Below, one piece after another: positions 26,455-35,102 of a DNA stretch of 64,000 nucleotides. Positions within the stretch are counted from its first letter, which is position 1. The number at the start of each line of letters is the position of its first letter. The stretch covers positions 1 to 64,000 of the forward strand of contig JADZEB010000018.1 of assembly GCA_020850755.1 (NCBI GenBank), given 5' to 3'. The notes beneath the pieces are model-generated. The model was not told the origin of the DNA and did no database searches. It saw only the letters and a program-made list of their open reading frames with translations. The translations under genes and the position numbers were made by a program. Source of the stretch: Alphaproteobacteria bacterium. GTDB taxonomy: Bacteria; Pseudomonadota; Alphaproteobacteria; Acetobacterales; Acetobacteraceae.

Positions 26455-27444
26455 ATGAGCCACAGCGTGATCGGCTTCGCGATTGCCGCCGCCTTCCTGC
26501 TCGGGCTCGGCGTGGCGCTGGCACCCTTCGCGCTGCGCCATCTCTCCCCGGTGCGGGCGGGATCGATCAGCGTGCCCTGCACCATGGTCCTGTTCTGGCT
26601 GCTGGCGCCGCTGCTGCTGGATACAAGCGGGGCGGACTGGCGCGCGGTCCTGCTATTCGCCACCGTGGGCGCCTTCTTTCCCGCGATGGTCACGCTGCTT
26701 TCCTTCACCTCGAACCGGCTGATGGGGCCGCAGGCGAGTGCGGCGATCGGCAACCTGACGCCCCTGTTCGCGGTGCTGGTGGCGGTGCTGGCGCTGGGCG
26801 AGGTGCCGCGCCCGGGCCAGCTTGCCGGCATCCTGGTGATCATGAGCGGGGTCAGCGCCATCACCTTGAATCGGCGCGCGCAAAGCTCGGCCATGGCGCG
26901 CGCCGTCATTGGCACCGAGGCCGACGGCGCCCGGACTGGCTCTGACGGACGCCTCCCCACCTTCGGGGCCGGCGGCTGGCCGCTCTGGGCGCTGCTGCTG
27001 CCGCTCGCGGGCGCCATGATCCGTGGCGGTGCGCAGGCGGTGACCAAGATCGGCCTGGTCTGGTGGCCGAGCCCCTATGCCGCGACGCTGGCCAACTACA
27101 CCCTCTCGGCGATCGTGCTGGTCTCGGTGGCGAGCGCCAGCCGCTCTCTCGCCCCGGCCGCACCGCGCGCCACGCCCCTCGCCGGCGCGTCCGGCGCGCC
27201 GAGCCTCTGGCGCATCCTGCCCTGGCTGGCGGCGATGGGGGCGAGCAACGGGCTGAGCGTGCTTGCAACCTACGCCGCGCTCCAGCATGGCACGGTGGTG
27301 GTCGTGGCGCCCCTGGTCGCCACCTTCCCGCTGTTCACGCTGGTGCTGGCGGCGCTCTTGCCGGGCGGGTTCCGCCTCGGGCCGTGGGCGATGCTGGGCG
27401 TGGTGGCGACGGTAGCGGGCGTCGCGCTGCTCCTGACCGGCTGA
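26455..27444 (+). CDS. EamA/DMT-family membrane transporter
   Basis: A 329-residue protein with ten hydrophobic segments arranged as two EamA halves (residues about 5-140 and 175-328), the layout of drug/metabolite exporters. Typical pieces are ASAAIGNLTPLFAVLVAVLALGE in two parts near residue 95 and LQHGTVVVVAPLVATFPLFT near 285, each placed before the last helices of its half. The linker (143-170) is polar. The substrate is unknown. The ATG at 26455 opens straight into the first helix. The gene stands alone between aroC and an unrecognised gene. Confidence 0.85.
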   Translation: MSHSVIGFAIAAAFLLGLGVALAPFALRHLSPVRAGSISVPCTMVLFWLLAPLLLDTSGADWRAVLLFATVGAFFPAMVTLLSFTSNRLMGPQASAAIGNLTPLFAVLVAVLALGEVPRPGQLAGILVIMSGVSAITLNRRAQSSAMARAVIGTEADGARTGSDGRLPTFGAGGWPLWALLLPLAGAMIRGGAQAVTKIGLVWWPSPYAATLANYTLSAIVLVSVASASRSLAPAAPRATPLAGASGAPSLWRILPWLAAMGASNGLSVLATYAALQHGTVVVVAPLVATFPLFTLVLAALLPGGFRLGPWAMLGVVATVAGVALLLTG

Positions 27445-27507
27445 GGAGGTTCGTGCCGGCGCTCACGGCGGCGTGACGGAGCTTCGCACTTGCGAAAGAG
27501 GGGCATC

Positions 27508-27526
27508 CCTTCCCATCTAGGGAAGG
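27508..27526 (+). promoter_or_regulatory. Perfect hairpin directly before a ribosome binding site
   Basis: CCTTCCC (27508-27514) and GGGAAGG (27520-27526) form a 7-bp stem with a 5-base loop. The next bases contain CAGGAG, the ribosome site of the 27543 gene. The stem could insulate or modulate translation start, or be what remains of a terminator for the permease gene 64 bp upstream. Confidence 0.45.
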
Positions 27527-27542
27527 TCAGGAGTGCCCGTTG

Positions 27543-28829
27543 ATGCCTGAGGCCCCTTCCTCGTTGCCCCGTGCCACGCACAGGCCGGCCGGGCGCGCCA
27601 GTTCCGGCCGCCCGGGGCGGACCGTGCCGGCGATTGCGGCTCCCGCTACCGACGATGCCGCCAGGCGGCTGATTGCGCTCGCCGGCGCTAGGCCCTGGCG
27701 TGCCCGCATGGCCAGCTTGCGCGCCCGCGCCGAGATCCAGCCGCGCGCCGGGCGGGTCCTGCTGCTGCGCCATGCGGCCGAACTGGCGCTCGACCGGCTG
27801 GCGAGGCGTGGCGGCAGTCCCGCGCCGGGGGCCGAGCGCGCGCTCGCAACCCATGCCGCCGCCCTGGTCGCCCTGCATGGCCGGCTGTCGGCTGCGGGCA
27901 AGCGCCGCCTGAGGGAGCGGCTCGCCGGCGCCCTGTCGGGCGAGGGCACGCTGGTGCCCCTGCTCCATCTGGTGCGCACGGCGGCGCTGGAGGAAGCGCG
28001 CGGCTTCGCCGTCCGCTTCTCCGGTCTGGAGGAGGGCACACCCCACGATCTCGTCATCGCCCGCGACGGGGCCGAGGCGGAACTGGTGTGCGAGCCGGTC
28101 TCGGCCGACGAGGGTCACGCGCTGCCGCGCGGGGACTGGTTCAGCCTGGTCGATCGCGTCGATCCGGCCTTGCAGTCCTGGCTTGCCGCCCATCCGGGCC
28201 GCTACCTGCTCAAGCTCACCCTGCCGGAGGGGATCGCGCCAGAGACCGGGCTTGGCGACCTGCACCGGCGCATCACGCGCATGCTGGCCGAGGAGAAGCG
28301 CGCCGACCAGTCCGACAGCGCCGTGCTGCGGCTCGACCCGCTGCTGCTGGCCGCGGCGCAGGCGCCATCGGCCGATGCCTTGCTTGCCAGGCTGCGCACC
28401 CAGTTCGGGCCGGAGGCGCACCTTGCCGTCACCGCGGCAGGGGCGGGCGATGCGGGGTCCGTATTCGTGATGGCCGCGCGCGCCGGGCGCGAGAACGACG
28501 TGCCCGCCGCCGTGCTGCGCCGCCTGCCGCCGCTCGCCGGCAGGCTTTCCGGGACGCGGCCGGGCATCCTGGCGCTGTTCCTGGAAGACACCGACCGCGG
28601 CGAGTGGCAGAGCCTGCGCGACCGGCTGGAGATCGAGACCGCGGCGCGCCAGTTCCTGAACGGCGCGGACGGGCGCGCGGTGATCGCGGTTTCGGTGGCC
28701 ACAAGGCTGGAGCTGTTCGGCCTGACCGTGCCCGAGGCCGCACCCGAGGGCGAGCTGCGCTTCCGCAACCCGGCCCATCCGCAGGCGCGTTCGGCAGCAC
28801 TTGCCCCGGCGGTAAGCTCGCTCGTCTAG
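27543..28829 (+). CDS. Unrecognised 428-residue protein (possible degenerate PD-(D/E)XK fold)
   Basis: I do not recognise this gene. It is soluble (no signal peptide or membrane helix), rich in Ala, Arg and Leu, with a disordered first 40 residues. The codon use matches its neighbours and CAGGAG precedes the ATG at 27543. The middle (residues about 155-230) shows an alternating pattern, GTPHDLVIARDG followed by AELVCEPVSADEG and later GRYLLKLTLP. This resembles the core of a restriction-endonuclease-like fold, in which a D and an E-x-K motif lie on two beta strands; here the lysine position would be Pro, so catalysis is doubtful. The TAG stop shares its CTAG with the tlyA stop on the other strand and with a repeat element. 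Confidence 0.7.
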   Translation: MPEAPSSLPRATHRPAGRASSGRPGRTVPAIAAPATDDAARRLIALAGARPWRARMASLRARAEIQPRAGRVLLLRHAAELALDRLARRGGSPAPGAERALATHAAALVALHGRLSAAGKRRLRERLAGALSGEGTLVPLLHLVRTAALEEARGFAVRFSGLEEGTPHDLVIARDGAEAELVCEPVSADEGHALPRGDWFSLVDRVDPALQSWLAAHPGRYLLKLTLPEGIAPETGLGDLHRRITRMLAEEKRADQSDSAVLRLDPLLLAAAQAPSADALLARLRTQFGPEAHLAVTAAGAGDAGSVFVMAARAGRENDVPAAVLRRLPPLAGRLSGTRPGILALFLEDTDRGEWQSLRDRLEIETAARQFLNGADGRAVIAVSVATRLELFGLTVPEAAPEGELRFRNPAHPQARSAALAPAVSSLV

Positions 28830-28955
28830 GGCGGGTTCGGTTCCGCTTCGATCGGCCGAACGGTGGTCGCGCCCGAGGCAGTTGTGGCCTGCGAGCAGCT
28901 TGGCCCGATCCGCTGCGACCCCGCTGCGGTTCCACCAGAGCGCACGCCGCCCAAG
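28826..28955 (+). repeat. CTAG-bounded intergenic repeat, copy 3 (inside the tlyA 3' end)
   Basis: This 130-bp copy starts with CTAG (28826-28829) and ends in a worn CAAG (28952-28955). It shares with the 9851 copy the first hairpin region (TTCGGTTCCGCTTCGATC, CCGAACGG), GCGAGCAGCTTGGCCCGAT, the GCGGTTCCACCAGA block and the right end CGCACGCCGC. Its length equals that of the reference copy. Unlike the other copies it is translated, on the minus strand, as the last 43 codons of tlyA. Confidence 0.75.
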
Positions 28956-29707
28956 TCGGAACGCTCGGCGGCGATGAGGAATTCCTTGTTGCCCTCGGGC
29001 CCCGTGATCGGGCTCTCGGTGATGCCGAGCACGCGCCAGCCGCCGAGCCCGTCCCACCAGTGGCGGATGCGCGCGCAGACGGCGCGATGGACGGCCGGAT
29101 CGCGCACCACGCCGCCCTTGCCCACCTGCTTCGGTCCCGCCTCGAATTGCGGCTTGATCAGCGCCACCGCCCAGGCCCCTGGCGCGGCGAGCGCAAGCGG
29201 CGCCGGCAGCACCGTCTCCAGGCCGATGAAGCTCGCATCGCAGACCAGTGCGCCAACCGGCTCGGGGACGTGGCCGCGATCGAGCACGCGGGCATTCAGC
29301 CGCTCCAGCACCACGACGCGCGGATCCTGGCGCAGCTTCCAGGCCAGCTGGCCGTGGCCGACATCGACCGCATAGACCTTCGTCGCGCCATGCGCCAGCA
29401 GCACGTCGGTGAAGCCGCCGGTCGAGGCGCCGATATCGAGGCAGACGCGCCCGGCGGGCGAGAGCGCGAAATGCCCGAGCGCATGGGCAAGCTTGATCCC
29501 GCCGCGGCTGACCCAGGGATGGTCCTGCCCGCGCAGCTCCAGCGCCGCGTCGGCGGCGAGAAGCTGGCCCGCCTTGGCCACGCGCTCGGTGCCCGAGAAC
29601 ACCTTGCCGGCCAGGATCAGCGCCTGGGCACGGGTGCGGCTTTCCGCCAGCCCGCGCTCGACCAGGAGCTGGTCGGCGCGGATCCGCGCGGGCTTCGCCT
29701 CGGCCAT
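28826..29707 (-). CDS. tlyA: TlyA family rRNA (cytidine-2'-O)-methyltransferase, repeat-derived C-terminus
   Basis: TlyA proteins have an N-terminal S4 RNA-binding domain (RADQLLVERGLAESRTRAQ, residues about 9-27) and a FtsJ-like methyltransferase domain. The SAM site is DIGASTGGFTDVLL near 91-104, followed by YAVDVGHGQLAWKL and LIKPQFEAGP. Family members act on ribosomal RNA and were formerly called haemolysins. The conserved part ends at GNKEFLIAAERSD, near residue 250. The last 43 residues, Gly/Ser/Thr/Ala-rich, are encoded by a repeat element at 28826-28955 and have no family counterpart. dxs and ispA lie upstream on the same strand, a usual alphaproteobacterial association. Confidence 0.92.
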   Translation of the reverse strand: MAEAKPARIRADQLLVERGLAESRTRAQALILAGKVFSGTERVAKAGQLLAADAALELRGQDHPWVSRGGIKLAHALGHFALSPAGRVCLDIGASTGGFTDVLLAHGATKVYAVDVGHGQLAWKLRQDPRVVVLERLNARVLDRGHVPEPVGALVCDASFIGLETVLPAPLALAAPGAWAVALIKPQFEAGPKQVGKGGVVRDPAVHRAVCARIRHWWDGLGGWRVLGITESPITGPEGNKEFLIAAERSDLGGVRSGGTAAGSQRIGPSCSQATTASGATTVRPIEAEPNPP

Positions 29708-29714
29708 CAGCGCG

Positions 29715-30860
29715 CTACCATGGCGCGCGCGCGATGCCGCGCTTCGTCACCGCCTCGGGCGCGATGACGAAGGCCAGCAGGCTGCCGCCATAGCGCGCGG
29801 CGAAGAACCAGTGCGTGCCTGCGGTATGGCCCTCGATCACACGATCGGATGGGCTGAGCGCGAGCGTGGGCGCGCGGCGCGTGAGCGCGATGCTGCCCAC
29901 GGCGGCGAGGCGCGCATCGATCTCGGCATCGAAGGGATCGCCGCGGAACAGCACGGTCAGCACGCGCACGCGATCGTCCGGCAGGGCGCGCAGAAGCTGC
30001 TGCCAGTCGTCGATCTGCGTGCTGTGGCGGTTGCCGCGGTCCCAGCGGCCATGCGCGGCCGGTGCGATCGCGATCACGGCATCGACAAGGGCCGCCGTGC
30101 CGGGGTCGGCCACCGCGCGCAAGGACTGCCAGGCGCCGCGCGATTGCCCGGCCAGCACGATCTGGCGATAGCCAGCCGCACGCGCGACACGCACGCCGCG
30201 CTGGAGGCGGATCGTGGTGCGCAGAAGCTCGTCCTCGTTGGGGTGGCGGTCGAAGCGGAGAATGTCCCAGCCGATATCGTTGAAAGCCGACAGCCAGCCC
30301 TGGATCGAGCCGTTGCGCGCATCGGTATCGCGCCCGCCATAGCCGTGGCCGTAGATCACGGCGCCGCGCGCCTCGGCCGGGCCGTGCAGCCGGTGCAGGG
30401 GGCTGGCGCGGAAGGGGCCGATCTGCCGGACCGCGGGAATGCCGGGCGCGGTGCGTTCGCGCCCGGGCGCGACGATGCGGCCATTCACCGCGAACAGCAC
30501 GCACTCGGCCTTGACGTTCGCGCGCGCCACGGCGCGCTGGCAGGCCGCGAGCGCATGGGCGCGGGCGGTTGCCTCGTCGGGGCGGCCATTCACCGCATTC
30601 CACAAGCCGCGGCCGTTGGCGGTGATGGCGTAGGCGAAGGCGGCGTGGGGCAGCATGCCGCGATAGACCAGGCTCCAGCCGGCCCGGATGCTGGCCGAGC
30701 GCGTGCCGATCGCCTCGGTGCTGAAGACGCTGCGATAGGCGTCGGCGGAAGCGGCCGGAGCAGGCTGCGCGCTGGCAGCGGTGTGCGAGAACACGAACGC
30801 GGCGGCGAGCGCCGCCGCGATCCTGCGGGCTCGGGCGCGGGGCAGGGCCGTGTTGGTCAT
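29715..30860 (-). CDS. Secreted alpha/beta hydrolase-like protein with DUF4189-like N-terminal domain
   Basis: The protein (381 residues from this ATG) starts with a signal peptide, MTNTALPRARARRIAA followed by a hydrophobic core ending at ASAQ. Residues about 65-130 (AFAYAITANGRG, then TARAHALAACQRAVA and CVLFAVNGR) resemble a DUF4189-type cysteine-containing domain. Residues about 150-375 look like an alpha/beta hydrolase: VIYGHGYGG for the oxyanion loop and AGQSRGAWQSL with the GxSxG nucleophile. The candidate acid and His near the end (FRGDPFD and EGHTAGTHW) complete a triad. Substrate unknown; envelope esterase or peptidase are possible. An in-frame ATG 21 bp upstream is an alternative start. 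It lies between dxs and tlyA. Confidence 0.75.
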   Translation of the reverse strand: MTNTALPRARARRIAAALAAAFVFSHTAASAQPAPAASADAYRSVFSTEAIGTRSASIRAGWSLVYRGMLPHAAFAYAITANGRGLWNAVNGRPDEATARAHALAACQRAVARANVKAECVLFAVNGRIVAPGRERTAPGIPAVRQIGPFRASPLHRLHGPAEARGAVIYGHGYGGRDTDARNGSIQGWLSAFNDIGWDILRFDRHPNEDELLRTTIRLQRGVRVARAAGYRQIVLAGQSRGAWQSLRAVADPGTAALVDAVIAIAPAAHGRWDRGNRHSTQIDDWQQLLRALPDDRVRVLTVLFRGDPFDAEIDARLAAVGSIALTRRAPTLALSPSDRVIEGHTAGTHWFFAARYGGSLLAFVIAPEAVTKRGIARAPW

Positions 30861-30914
30861 CGCGGCGGTTTCCGGCGGCATTCGGGTGTCGTGGCCATGC
30901 CCGGCCCGGCCCGG

Positions 30915-32849
30915 TCAGGCGCGGGCCGGCCTCATGGCCGCGGCGGCAGCGTCGGCGCCCAGGGCGGCAAGCGCGGTGGCGACGATGTGCTTGGCCGTCA
31001 GCCCGGCTTCCTCGTACTGCGCCTTGGGCGTGTCGTGTTCCTGGAACCGGTCGGGCAGCACCATCGGGCGCACCTTGAGGCCATGGTCGAGCAGGCCCTC
31101 GGTCGCGAGCTGGTGCAACACGAAGCTCGAGAAGCCGCCGACCGAGCCTTCCTCGATCGTGATCAGCACCGCATGCTCGCGCGCCAGCCGGCGCACAAGA
31201 TCGACATCGAGCGGCTTGGCGAAACGCGCGTCGGCGACCGTGGTGGACAGGCCGTGCGCGCCGAGATCATCGGCGGCCTTGAGCGCCTCGGCCAGGCGCG
31301 TGCCGTAGGACAGGATCGCCACCGTGCCGCCCTCGCGCAGGATCCGCCCGCGCCCGATCTCCAGGGGCTCGGCGGTTTCCGGCAGCGCCACGCCCAATCC
31401 CTCGCCGCGCGGATAGCGGAAGGCCGAGGGCCGGTCGTCGATCGCGCGCGCGGTGGCCACCATGCGCACCAGTTCGGCCTCGTCGGCGGCTGCCATCAGC
31501 ACAAAGCCCGGCAGGCAGCCGAGATAGGCGGTGTCGAAGCTGCCGGCATGGGTCTGCCCGTCGGCCCCGACCAGCCCGGCACGGTCGATCGCGAAGCGCA
31601 CCGGCAGGGACTGGATCGCGACATCGTGCACGACCTGGTCGTAGCCGCGCTGCAGGAAGGTGGAGTAGATCGCGCAGAAGGGCTTGAAGCCCTCGGTCGC
31701 CATGCCGGCGGCGAAGGTGACGGCGTGCTGCTCGGCGATGCCGACATCGAAGATGCGCTTGGGAAAACGCCTGGCGAACAGGTCGAGCCCGGTGCCGGAC
31801 GGCATGGCGGCGGTGACGGCGACGATGCGCTCGTCCTTCTCGGCCTCGGCGATCAGGGCGTTGGCGAACACCCTGGTGTAGGTGGGCGGCGCGCCGGCTG
31901 GACCCTTGGCCTGCTCGCCCGTGACCACGTTGAACTTGGCAACGCCGTGATACTTGTCCTCGGCCGCTTCCGCCGGGGCGTAGCCCTTGCCCTTCTGCGT
32001 CACGACATGGACCAGGATCGGCTTCTCGTCATCGGCCTCGCGCACGTTGCGCAGCACCGGGAGGAGATGGTCGAGATTGTGCCCGTCGATCGGGCCGACA
32101 TAGTAGAAGCCCATCTCCTCGAACAGCGTGCCGCCGGTCAGGAAGCCGCGCGTGAACTCCTCGGCGCGCTTGGCCGCGCGCTCGATCGGGCGGGGGAAGC
32201 GCTTGGCCACGTCGCGCGCGAGGTGGCGCAGGCTCTGATAGGGGCGCGAGGAGATCAGCCGAGACAGATAGGCGCTCATGGCGCCCACCGGGGGCGCGAT
32301 CGACATGTCGTTGTCGTTGAGCACGACGATCAGGCGCGATTTCATCGCGCCGGCATTGTTCATCGCCTCGTAGGCCATGCCGGCGCTCATGGCGCCGTCG
32401 CCGATCACGCAGACGACATGGTTCTTGTCGCCGACCAGATCGCGCGCCACCGCCATGCCCAGCCCGGCCGAGATCGAGGTCGAGCTGTGGGCGGCGCCGA
32501 ACGGGTCGTATTCGCTCTCGCTGCGCTTGGTGAAGCCGGACAGGCCGCCGCCCTGGCGCAGGGTGCGGATGCGGTCGCGCCGGCCGGTCAGGATCTTGTG
32601 CGGATAGGCCTGGTGGCCGACATCCCAGATCAGCCGGTCGCGCGGCGTGTCGAAGATGTGGTGCAGCGCCACGGTAAGCTCGACCACGCCGAGCGAGGCG
32701 CCGAGATGCCCGCCCGTGACCGAGACGGCGTCGATCGTCTCGGCGCGCAGTTCGTCGGCAAGCTGGCGGAGTTGCGCGGCCGAGAAGTTGCGCAGATCGG
32801 CCGGCACGCGCACGCGATCGAGCAAAGGGGTTGCGGGCTTGGGGGTCAT
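30915..32849 (-). CDS. dxs: 1-deoxy-D-xylulose-5-phosphate synthase
   Basis: Dxs joins pyruvate and glyceraldehyde-3-phosphate, the entry step of the MEP isoprenoid pathway. The 644-residue length is normal. The thiamine diphosphate motif runs from [18 protein letters not shown] (about residues 151-168) and the N-terminal [32 protein letters not shown] and [12 protein letters not shown] are diagnostic. Further on, [17 protein letters not shown] holds the catalytic Glu of the second domain and [14 protein letters not shown] follows. ispA ends 42 bp upstream on the same strand, making an isoprenoid pair. Confidence 0.97.
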   Translation of the reverse strand: MTPKPATPLLDRVRVPADLRNFSAAQLRQLADELRAETIDAVSVTGGHLGASLGVVELTVALHHIFDTPRDRLIWDVGHQAYPHKILTGRRDRIRTLRQGGGLSGFTKRSESEYDPFGAAHSSTSISAGLGMAVARDLVGDKNHVVCVIGDGAMSAGMAYEAMNNAGAMKSRLIVVLNDNDMSIAPPVGAMSAYLSRLISSRPYQSLRHLARDVAKRFPRPIERAAKRAEEFTRGFLTGGTLFEEMGFYYVGPIDGHNLDHLLPVLRNVREADDEKPILVHVVTQKGKGYAPAEAAEDKYHGVAKFNVVTGEQAKGPAGAPPTYTRVFANALIAEAEKDERIVAVTAAMPSGTGLDLFARRFPKRIFDVGIAEQHAVTFAAGMATEGFKPFCAIYSTFLQRGYDQVVHDVAIQSLPVRFAIDRAGLVGADGQTHAGSFDTAYLGCLPGFVLMAAADEAELVRMVATARAIDDRPSAFRYPRGEGLGVALPETAEPLEIGRGRILREGGTVAILSYGTRLAEALKAADDLGAHGLSTTVADARFAKPLDVDLVRRLAREHAVLITIEEGSVGGFSSFVLHQLATEGLLDHGLKVRPMVLPDRFQEHDTPKAQYEEAGLTAKHIVATALAALGADAAAAAMRPARA

Positions 32850-32891
32850 CGCCTCCGGTCCTGCACGGGGTCCTTGGCCGGGCCGCCCATA

Positions 32892-33800
32892 TCAGGCCCG
32901 CCGCGAGACGACGTGGTGCACAAGATCCTTCAACAGGTCGCCCCGCGCCTCGAAAGAGTCAAGGTGCGCCGCGGCCTGCTCGGCCAGGAGGGCGGCCTGG
33001 GCGCGGGCGCGTTCCACCCCCAGAAGCGCCACCAGCGTCGCCTTGCCGGCGGTGGCGTCCTTGCCGGTGGCCTTGCCGACGGTTTCGGCCTCGGCGGTGG
33101 CATCGAGCAGGTCGTCGGCGATCTGGAAGGCGAGGCCGAGGTCGCGCCCATAGGCGGCCAAGGCGTGGCGCTGGGCCAGGGCGGCCTTGCCCATGATCGC
33201 CCCGGCCTCGGCCGAGAAGGTCAGGAGCCGGCCGGTCTTGAGCATCTGCAGGCGCGTGATCTCGGCCTCGGACAGGCGCTCATGCTCGGCCAGGAGGTCG
33301 ATCATCTGCCCGCCCGCCATGCCGTGCGCGCCCGCCGCCTCGGCCAGCGCGCGCACCAGCTCCACCCGCACCGCCGGATCGGAATGGGTATCGGGCTCGG
33401 CCAGCACCTCGAAGGCGCGGGCCTGGAGCGCATCGCCCGCCAGGATCGCGGTCGCCTCGTCGAAGGCCTTGTGGCAGGAGGGCTTGCCGCGCCGCATATC
33501 GTCATCGTCCATCGCCGGCAGGTCGTCATGGATCAGGCTGTAGGCGTGCAGCATCTCGACCGCAGCCGCGACGCGCAGCGCCGCGCGCGGGGAGACGTTG
33601 AACAGGGCGCTGCCCTGCACCACCAGGAAGCCGCGCAACCGCTTGCCGCCGCCCATGCTGCTGTAGCGCATGGCCTGGTAGAGGCGCTCCTGCGCGTCGG
33701 CGCCCTTGGGCAGCAGCCGGTCGAGCGCGTCCTCAATCGCGGCGGCGGTGTCATGGAGCGCGGCGGCGAGGGTGGGGGACTGGGCGACGGTCAGGACCAT
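32892..33800 (-). CDS. ispA: Polyprenyl (farnesyl) diphosphate synthase
   Basis: A 302-residue trans-prenyltransferase that condenses IPP with DMAPP/GPP to farnesyl diphosphate. The first Asp-rich motif is in IHDDLPAMDDDDMRRG (residues about 90-105), with the two-residue insertion typical of bacterial FPP synthases. GGKRLRGFL before it and the second motif FQIADDLLD near 230 are conserved. An open frame continues 147 bp upstream through xseB DNA, but the ATG at 33800 starts the family-like N-terminus (MVLTVAQSPTLAAAL). The order xseB-ispA-dxs is a common bacterial operon. Confidence 0.95.
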   Translation of the reverse strand: MVLTVAQSPTLAAALHDTAAAIEDALDRLLPKGADAQERLYQAMRYSSMGGGKRLRGFLVVQGSALFNVSPRAALRVAAAVEMLHAYSLIHDDLPAMDDDDMRRGKPSCHKAFDEATAILAGDALQARAFEVLAEPDTHSDPAVRVELVRALAEAAGAHGMAGGQMIDLLAEHERLSEAEITRLQMLKTGRLLTFSAEAGAIMGKAALAQRHALAAYGRDLGLAFQIADDLLDATAEAETVGKATGKDATAGKATLVALLGVERARAQAALLAEQAAAHLDSFEARGDLLKDLVHHVVSRRA

Positions 33801-33850
33801 GCGGGCTCGGCTGGTATGGGCGGTCGGGTCAGGCTGGGCGCGGATTCTGG

Positions 33851-34135
33851 CTATTCTGTGCGCATGGCGCGGGTTTCCACCGCGCCCTCGCCACGCTCGA
33901 CGATCAGCTGCACGCGCTGTTCGGCCTCGGCGAGCTTGCCCTCGCAATGGCGCTTGAGCGCGGCACCCCGTTCATAGGCCTTGATCGCGTCCTCGAGCGA
34001 GTCCTGGCCGGCTTCGAGCCGCTTGACGATCTGTTCGAGCTCGGCCAGCGCCGTCTCGAAGCTCATCGCCGCGATGTCGGGTGCAGGCGCGCCTGCGCCG
34101 CCTTCGCCAGCCCGCACGCGTTTGGCCTCGGCCAT
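33851..34135 (-). CDS. xseB: Exodeoxyribonuclease VII small subunit
   Basis: A 94-residue helical protein. The family core is visible: SFETALAELEQIVKRLEAGQ, then LEDAIKAYERGAALKRHCEGKL and AEQRVQLI. It partners XseA (not in the window) in degrading single-stranded DNA. It is the first gene of xseB-ispA-dxs. About 23 N-terminal residues precede the core. An AGGAGGAAA ribosome site lies just upstream on the minus strand. Confidence 0.93.
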   Translation of the reverse strand: MAEAKRVRAGEGGAGAPAPDIAAMSFETALAELEQIVKRLEAGQDSLEDAIKAYERGAALKRHCEGKLAEAEQRVQLIVERGEGAVETRAMRTE

Positions 34136-34280
34136 GCCCTTTCCTCCTCGGTTCCGTGCTCACAATAGCGGTCCGCAGCGGCGGCGGACAAGGCGAACAG
34201 GGCGCCGCGGTGACGGGCTTGCCGCCCGTGCGTGTGGTTCGGTCTATGCCGCGGCATCGGCGCGCGACAAGATCGTGCCG

Positions 34281-34997
34281 ATGCCATCTCGCCGCACCCC
34301 GCGCCAGCCTGCCGATCCGCCCGCTTCGGGGCGCGCCGGCGCCCGCCCGCGCCGCGCCCGGCGCCTCGGCGCAGCCGAGAGGCGCGAGGCGATCGTCGCC
34401 GCCGCCGCCGCGCTTTTCGCCGAGCGTGGCTTCACCGGTTCCACACGGGCGCTGGCGGCGCGACTGGGCGTCACCCAGGCGCTGCTCTATCGCTATTTCC
34501 CGACCAAGGCGGCGCTGATCTCGGCCGTGTTCGAGGCGTTCCGCACCCGCTGGGGCCCCGAGGAAGCGGCGGTGCTGGCGGCTCCCGGACTGCCGCTTGC
34601 CGAGCGGCTGGCGCGCTTCTATCGCGGCTATCTCCTGCGCCACGGCCCGGGGCGCGAGGCGCAGGGCATGCGGCTTCTGCTCCATGCCGCACTGGCCGGC
34701 ATCGACCTGCCGATGCGCTACGCCGCCACCCTGGATGCGACCGTGCTCAAGCCCGTGGCCGAGGCGATGCGGGCCGAGGCCGGCCTGCCGCCGCTTGGCG
34801 CCGCCCCGCTGGTCGGGGCCGAGCGCGAACTGGCGATGGGTCTGCATGGGGCGCTCGTGTTCCTGGGCATCCGCCGCCACGTCTATCGCGCCCCGATCAC
34901 GGCCGAGGCCCATGCCCGGCTGCTCGCGGACATCATCGCCACCTACCTGCCGGGGGCCCTGGCGCGGCTGCGTTCGCCCGCGTTCGCGCGATCGTGA
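34281..34997 (+). CDS. TetR-family transcriptional regulator
   Basis: A 238-residue regulator with an N-terminal helix-turn-helix: RREAIVAAAAALFAERGFTGSTRALAARLGVTQALLYRYFPTKAAL in pieces, residues about 35-80, preceded by a basic disordered tail. The C-terminal ligand domain has no recognisable signature. It lies divergent from xseB, and 105 bp upstream of two cytochrome P460-like genes on the same strand, so it may control them. The ATG at 34281 follows a short frame that runs on upstream; GTG at 34275 is an equal alternative. Confidence 0.88.
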   Translation: MPSRRTPRQPADPPASGRAGARPRRARRLGAAERREAIVAAAAALFAERGFTGSTRALAARLGVTQALLYRYFPTKAALISAVFEAFRTRWGPEEAAVLAAPGLPLAERLARFYRGYLLRHGPGREAQGMRLLLHAALAGIDLPMRYAATLDATVLKPVAEAMRAEAGLPPLGAAPLVGAERELAMGLHGALVFLGIRRHVYRAPITAEAHARLLADIIATYLPGALARLRSPAFARS

Positions 34998-35031
34998 TCG
35001 CCCCGATGGGGGTGATTCAGCGAAGATGCCC

Positions 35032-35061
35032 TTGCCGCTTCGTAATGATCGAACGATAAAT
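35032..35061 (+). promoter_or_regulatory. Candidate promoter before the cytochrome P460 pair
   Basis: TTGCCG (35032-35037) and ATAAAT (35056-35061) are 18 bases apart, in a locally AT-rich stretch. The first P460 gene begins 42 bp downstream with ribosome site AAGGGAG. Confidence 0.5.
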
Positions 35062-35102
35062 AGCGGCGGACCACCATACCGCCAGCAAGGGAGTGCCCAA
35101 AC

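Noticed and set aside
29409..33977. 1522-codon open frame on the plus strand opposite tlyA, the hydrolase, dxs and ispA
   Set aside because: It lies antisense to four well-supported genes and its product has no domain. It is a composition artefact.
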